From: Bacillota bacterium
Lineage (GTDB): Bacteria > Bacillota > Clostridia > Clostridiales > Clostridiaceae
NCBI GenBank assembly: GCA_023440105.1
Contig: JAEXSY010000020.1
Location: forward strand, 1-8,032
Direction: 5' to 3'
Length of the DNA stretch: 8,032 bases
This document shows positions 5,832-8,032 of this stretch, piece by piece (the first letter of the stretch is position 1; every line of letters starts with the position of its first letter). The translations under genes were made by a program, and so were the position numbers. A model generated the notes under the pieces. That model was not told the origin of the DNA, ran no database searches, and saw only the letters and a list, made by a program, of their open reading frames with translations.

Positions 5832-6257
5832 TTGAAAATCAATGTTAAAAACCTGCTATTACTTATACTGATAATAATTTCTATCGGTACCACAATATCA
5901 TTAATAAATATTACAGAAAAATATAAAAGTAAAAACCAACTAATTTTTGATACTGTTAAGTCTCAATTGCTTTTTATAGGTGATGGTGTTAATAATGTAG
6001 AAAGTGATAGAGATTTAAGGCAATTAGCCTCCACTTCAGGAGGAATATTATATACGTCTACATATAGTGATAAGTTTAAATATGAAGACCATGAGTTATT
6101 TCTCATAATCCAGGCTTTTTTCCTTTCTGTTGAAATTAAAGAATTAAATGAAATTGATGTTGAATTAAGTGACTTAATTAAAAAGGTAGCTTTACATCTT
6201 GAGGATAAGGCTTCAAGAGATAAACTAATTACAATAATGAATGAGTATATAAAATAA
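5832..6257 (+). CDS. Unrecognised small membrane-anchored protein
   Basis: I do not recognise this protein. I place the start at TTG 5832 (141 residues). The Shine-Dalgarno-like GGATGTGAT lies just upstream, and the N-terminus then becomes a short basic stretch followed by a clean hydrophobic helix, LLLLILIIISIGTTISLI (8-25). An in-frame ATG at 5778 would add 18 residues but has no ribosome binding site; GTG 5823 is another option. After the helix comes about 115 residues of mostly helical, charged sequence with no cysteine pairs and no catalytic motif that I can see. The C-terminal half is acidic and hydrophobic (ELNEIDVELSDLIKKVALHLEDK). It is probably a single-pass protein with the bulk outside the membrane. 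The next gene follows after 29 nt, so the two probably form an operon and may act together. Confidence 0.7.
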   Translation: MKINVKNLLLLILIIISIGTTISLINITEKYKSKNQLIFDTVKSQLLFIGDGVNNVESDRDLRQLASTSGGILYTSTYSDKFKYEDHELFLIIQAFFLSVEIKELNEIDVELSDLIKKVALHLEDKASRDKLITIMNEYIK

Positions 6258-6274
6258 TAATCTAAATAATATTT

Positions 6275-6280
6275 AGGAGG
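6275..6280 (+). promoter_or_regulatory. Ribosome binding site deciding a GTG start at 6287
   Basis: A full AGGAGG lies 6 nt before GTG 6287. The next in-frame ATG (6371, residue 29) would remove the hydrophobic anchor and has no such site, so the GTG start is well supported. Confidence 0.85.
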
Positions 6281-6286
6281 ATAGGA

Positions 6287-6703
6287 GTGAAAAAGTCGAG
6301 GCGTAATATTTTTATAATAGCTCTTTTAGTATCAATTCTCGCAATAGCTTGGTATTTTACAGGAAGCTCTATGAGAGCGTTAAAAGAACTTAAGACTTCG
6401 GATATTAAAGAAATATTCATAGCTCATCCTGCAGGGTATTATACTATAACCCGTCAAGAAGATATTCAGATATTATTAGATACTCTCAAATCCATAGATA
6501 ATATAAGAAAGGTCCCAGAGATGAAAGCTGGAGGTATGTTAATTAACATAATACTCAAGAATGGTGAAACAATGGATATATCCCTCCGTTCAGGGGATAT
6601 AATTATAAAAGGACAGCATTATAAAGCTACAGACGATTATTACAATAATATTAGTGAGATATTCCATCACCTTTCAAAAGAATATGATATGAAGACTAAT
6701 TAA
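6287..6703 (+). CDS. Unrecognised small membrane-anchored protein, GTG start
   Basis: This encodes 138 residues with a basic N-terminus (MKKSRRN), one hydrophobic helix at about 8-25 (IFIIALLVSILAIAWYFT) and an exported-looking domain. The domain pattern is strand EIFIAHPAGYYTITRQ (42-57), helix DIQILLDTLKSI (59-70), strands MLINIILKNGETMDISL (84-100) and DIIIKGQHYKA (104-114), then a final helix. This compact alpha/beta layout recalls small Firmicutes extracytoplasmic domains of the DUF5301 kind. I am not sure of that and give no function. No lipobox cysteine is present, so it should be an uncleaved anchor or a signal-anchor protein. It follows the preceding small membrane protein by 29 nt and ends 18 nt before a terminator, which makes it the second gene of a two-gene unit. 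Confidence 0.8.
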   Translation: MKKSRRNIFIIALLVSILAIAWYFTGSSMRALKELKTSDIKEIFIAHPAGYYTITRQEDIQILLDTLKSIDNIRKVPEMKAGGMLINIILKNGETMDISLRSGDIIIKGQHYKATDDYYNNISEIFHHLSKEYDMKTN

Positions 6704-6721
6704 AAAGTATTGAATTACTTT

Positions 6722-6757
6722 AGCCTCAGTCAAGGAACTTAATGACTGAGGCTTTTG
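6722..6757 (+). terminator. Rho-independent terminator after the membrane-protein pair
   Basis: A perfect 11-bp stem is formed by AGCCTCAGTCA (6722-6732) and TGACTGAGGCT (6743-6753), with a 10-nt loop. TTT follows, the last base of the stem making a run of four T. Confidence 0.85.
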
Positions 6758-6807
6758 CTCAATGATTTGACAGAAATGAGATTGGGAATGAAACTGTACT
6801 TGTCCTA

Positions 6808-6816
6808 TGGTAGAAT
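6808..6816 (+). promoter_or_regulatory. Possible extended -10 promoter of the HTH-kinase gene
   Basis: TGGTAGAAT (6808-6816) is a -10 hexamer with one mismatch and a TGn extension, 25 nt before the ATG. No -35 box is found at 16-18 nt. A TTGACA at 6767-6772 is 38 nt upstream of it, too far to pair. A sporulation sigma factor cannot be excluded or shown. Confidence 0.35.
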
Positions 6817-6841
6817 TTGTAATAGGAAAAGGGGTGAATAA

Positions 6842-7945
6842 ATGAGGTATATAAACGGAATTGATGTGCTGCCAAAGGAATTGCTTAATGAGGTTAGAAG
6901 GTATGCAGAGGGAGTATATATATACATTCCCAAGAGCAATTTGAAAAAGAGTAAGTGGGGAGAAAATACCCATTATCATCGAGAAATGGAGCTGAGAAAT
7001 CTTTATATTTATGATAAATATCTTGAAGGAATTGAGGTTGAGGAATTGGCAGAGTGTTATCACCTGTCAATAAAGAGTATAAGAAGAATTATCCTATTAC
7101 AAAAAAGAAAAGCGGAGCCGATGAAAGCTATGATTAAAGAAATAATGAAGCAGTGGAATATGGAAGCTAATCCTGTTCAAATATATCATTCTGCATGGAA
7201 CATAAATGATGTTTATGTTTTAAAGGAATATAGTGATGTAAAAATGCTAAAGAGAAATATTGAAATGATGAAGATACTATACAAAGAGGGTATTCCAGTT
7301 TCTAAACCTTTTAAGCTGCCAAAGGGTGATGATTATTATGAAGAGAATGGCAGGATGTATGTGCTTACTACTAAATTAAAAGGTAAGAATATAGTTGATA
7401 TCTCTCAATGTGATGATCAGTGGTTTTTTGATTTTGGAACTATATTGGCCAGACTTCACATTGCCTTTAAAGCTTGTGAAGAAAAAATAAGCTATTGGAA
7501 GAATAGCATGTTAGAAGAGATGAACGGCTGGGTAAGCAGTAGTTTGAATAAATTCCATCCAGAATATTTATGTGAAGGTGATATTAAAAATTCTATATTT
7601 CAGTTAAGCCAAGTATATAATCACTTACCCAAGCAGCTAATTCATAGAGACGTACATCTGGGAAATTTTTTGTTTGATAACAAAAGCTTTTCAGGATATA
7701 TTGATTTTGATTTGAGTCAGAGTAATATACGGATATTTGATTTGTGCTATTTTTTGTTAGGTCTTCTTCTGGATGAAGATAATAATAAGGTAGAAGAAGA
7801 AAGATGGTACAAGATAGTAGGACAGGTAATAGCAGGTTATGATTCACTCATGGTATTAAGTGAAATTGAGAAACAATCTATAACCTGTGTAATGAAAAAT
7901 ATAGAACTGCTATTTACCAATGTCATTAAGTTAACATTGAGCTAA
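6842..7945 (+). CDS. Fusion of a Mor/CD3324-like HTH domain and an APH-family kinase
   Basis: This 367-residue protein has two parts. Residues 1-88 resemble the small CD3324-type (Mor transcription activator-like) proteins. They contain INGIDVLPKELLNEVRRY (4-21), VYIYIP (25-30), the WGENT motif (39-43) and a helix-turn-helix near 58-84 (DKYLEGIEVEELAECYHLSIKSIRRII). Residues about 94-367 form an aminoglycoside-phosphotransferase/CotS/RdoA-like kinase. It has ATP-binding K128 in VLKEY, helix-C E141, the catalytic loop LIHRDVHLGNFLF (266-278) with base D270 and metal ligand N275, metal-binding D288 in YIDFD, and a conserved RIFDL at 297-301. All key residues are present, so the kinase is probably active. 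The substrate is unknown, and resistance should not be assumed. AAAAGGGGTGA (6827-6837) supports the ATG. An in-frame ATG at 7121 with GGAG at 7114-7117 could start a kinase-only product. Confidence 0.85.
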   Translation: MRYINGIDVLPKELLNEVRRYAEGVYIYIPKSNLKKSKWGENTHYHREMELRNLYIYDKYLEGIEVEELAECYHLSIKSIRRIILLQKRKAEPMKAMIKEIMKQWNMEANPVQIYHSAWNINDVYVLKEYSDVKMLKRNIEMMKILYKEGIPVSKPFKLPKGDDYYEENGRMYVLTTKLKGKNIVDISQCDDQWFFDFGTILARLHIAFKACEEKISYWKNSMLEEMNGWVSSSLNKFHPEYLCEGDIKNSIFQLSQVYNHLPKQLIHRDVHLGNFLFDNKSFSGYIDFDLSQSNIRIFDLCYFLLGLLLDEDNNKVEEERWYKIVGQVIAGYDSLMVLSEIEKQSITCVMKNIELLFTNVIKLTLS

Positions 7946-7957
7946 AGACAGGTCTTA

Positions 7958-8005
7958 AGAAAAGGGATGGAAGAATTGATTCTTTCCATCTCTTTTCTCT
8001 GTTTT
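7958..8005 (+). terminator. Rho-independent terminator after the HTH-kinase gene
   Basis: A long hairpin pairs AGAAAAGGGATGGAA (7958-7972) with the T/C-rich arm at 7984-7998. One G-U pair is present (G7965/T7991). It is extended past a bulged T7983 by GAA (7973-7975) with TTC (7980-7982) around the loop TTGA. The run GTTTTATTG (8001-8009) follows. No gene is visible from here to the end of the window. Confidence 0.85.
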
Positions 8006-8032
8006 ATTGCATGACAATTAGGCAGATATTCA

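Noticed and set aside
6767..6772. Perfect TTGACA upstream of the HTH-kinase gene
   Set aside because: No -10 hexamer lies 15-19 nt downstream; the only good -10 is 38 nt away.
6674..7063. Reverse-strand open frame of 129 codons across the terminator and the start of the HTH-kinase gene
   Set aside because: It runs antisense through a strong terminator and conserved HTH coding sequence, and its translation shows no domain. It is a shadow frame.
7593..7847. Reverse-strand open frame of 84 codons inside the kinase domain
   Set aside because: It is antisense to the catalytic loop and metal-binding motif of the kinase, with no independent support.
6842..7945. Reading the kinase as an antibiotic-resistance aminoglycoside phosphotransferase
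   Set aside because: The fold is shared by spore-coat CotS, choline, homoserine and RdoA-type kinases. Nothing in the sequence or neighbours points to drug modification.

Overview
The window looks like a chromosomal segment from a low-GC Firmicute of the class Clostridia. The DNA is AT-rich and Arg is mostly AGA. Ribosome binding sites are strong AGGAGG types. The gene order rpoA-rplQ-ecfA1-ecfA2-ecfT-truA-rplM-rpsI is the classic clostridial end of the large ribosomal protein cluster. All genes lie on the + strand. I cannot name a species from the sequence alone.

Positions 1-3861 hold the tail of rpoA (RNA polymerase alpha), rplQ (L17) closed by a terminator, and then a tightly packed set. 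That set is the two ATPases and the transmembrane coupling protein of an energy-coupling factor (ECF) vitamin/metal importer, followed by the tRNA pseudouridine synthase truA. No substrate-binding S component is present, so this is probably the shared module used by S components encoded elsewhere. A 19-bp hairpin that is not a terminator sits in the ecfA1 leader.

Positions 3862-4913 hold a perfect-consensus promoter, a structured leader of about 100 nt and the rplM-rpsI (L13-S9) operon with its terminator. The leader lies where the L13-leader regulatory RNA of Firmicutes is expected.

Positions 4914-8032 leave the housekeeping cluster and look like accessory content. They hold (i) an ogt-type O6-alkylguanine-DNA alkyltransferase with its own extended -10 promoter and terminator; (ii) two small genes for unrecognised single-pass membrane proteins, probably a two-gene operon, with TTG and GTG starts; and (iii) a 367-residue protein joining an N-terminal Mor/CD3324-like helix-turn-helix domain to a C-terminal aminoglycoside-phosphotransferase-type kinase, with its own terminator. 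Each of these units is bounded by an intrinsic terminator.

Most of the window is ordinary housekeeping DNA. I see no mobile element, CRISPR array, tRNA or rRNA. The best leads for something less described are the DNA-binding-domain/kinase fusion, the orphan membrane-protein pair and the ecfA1 leader hairpin.
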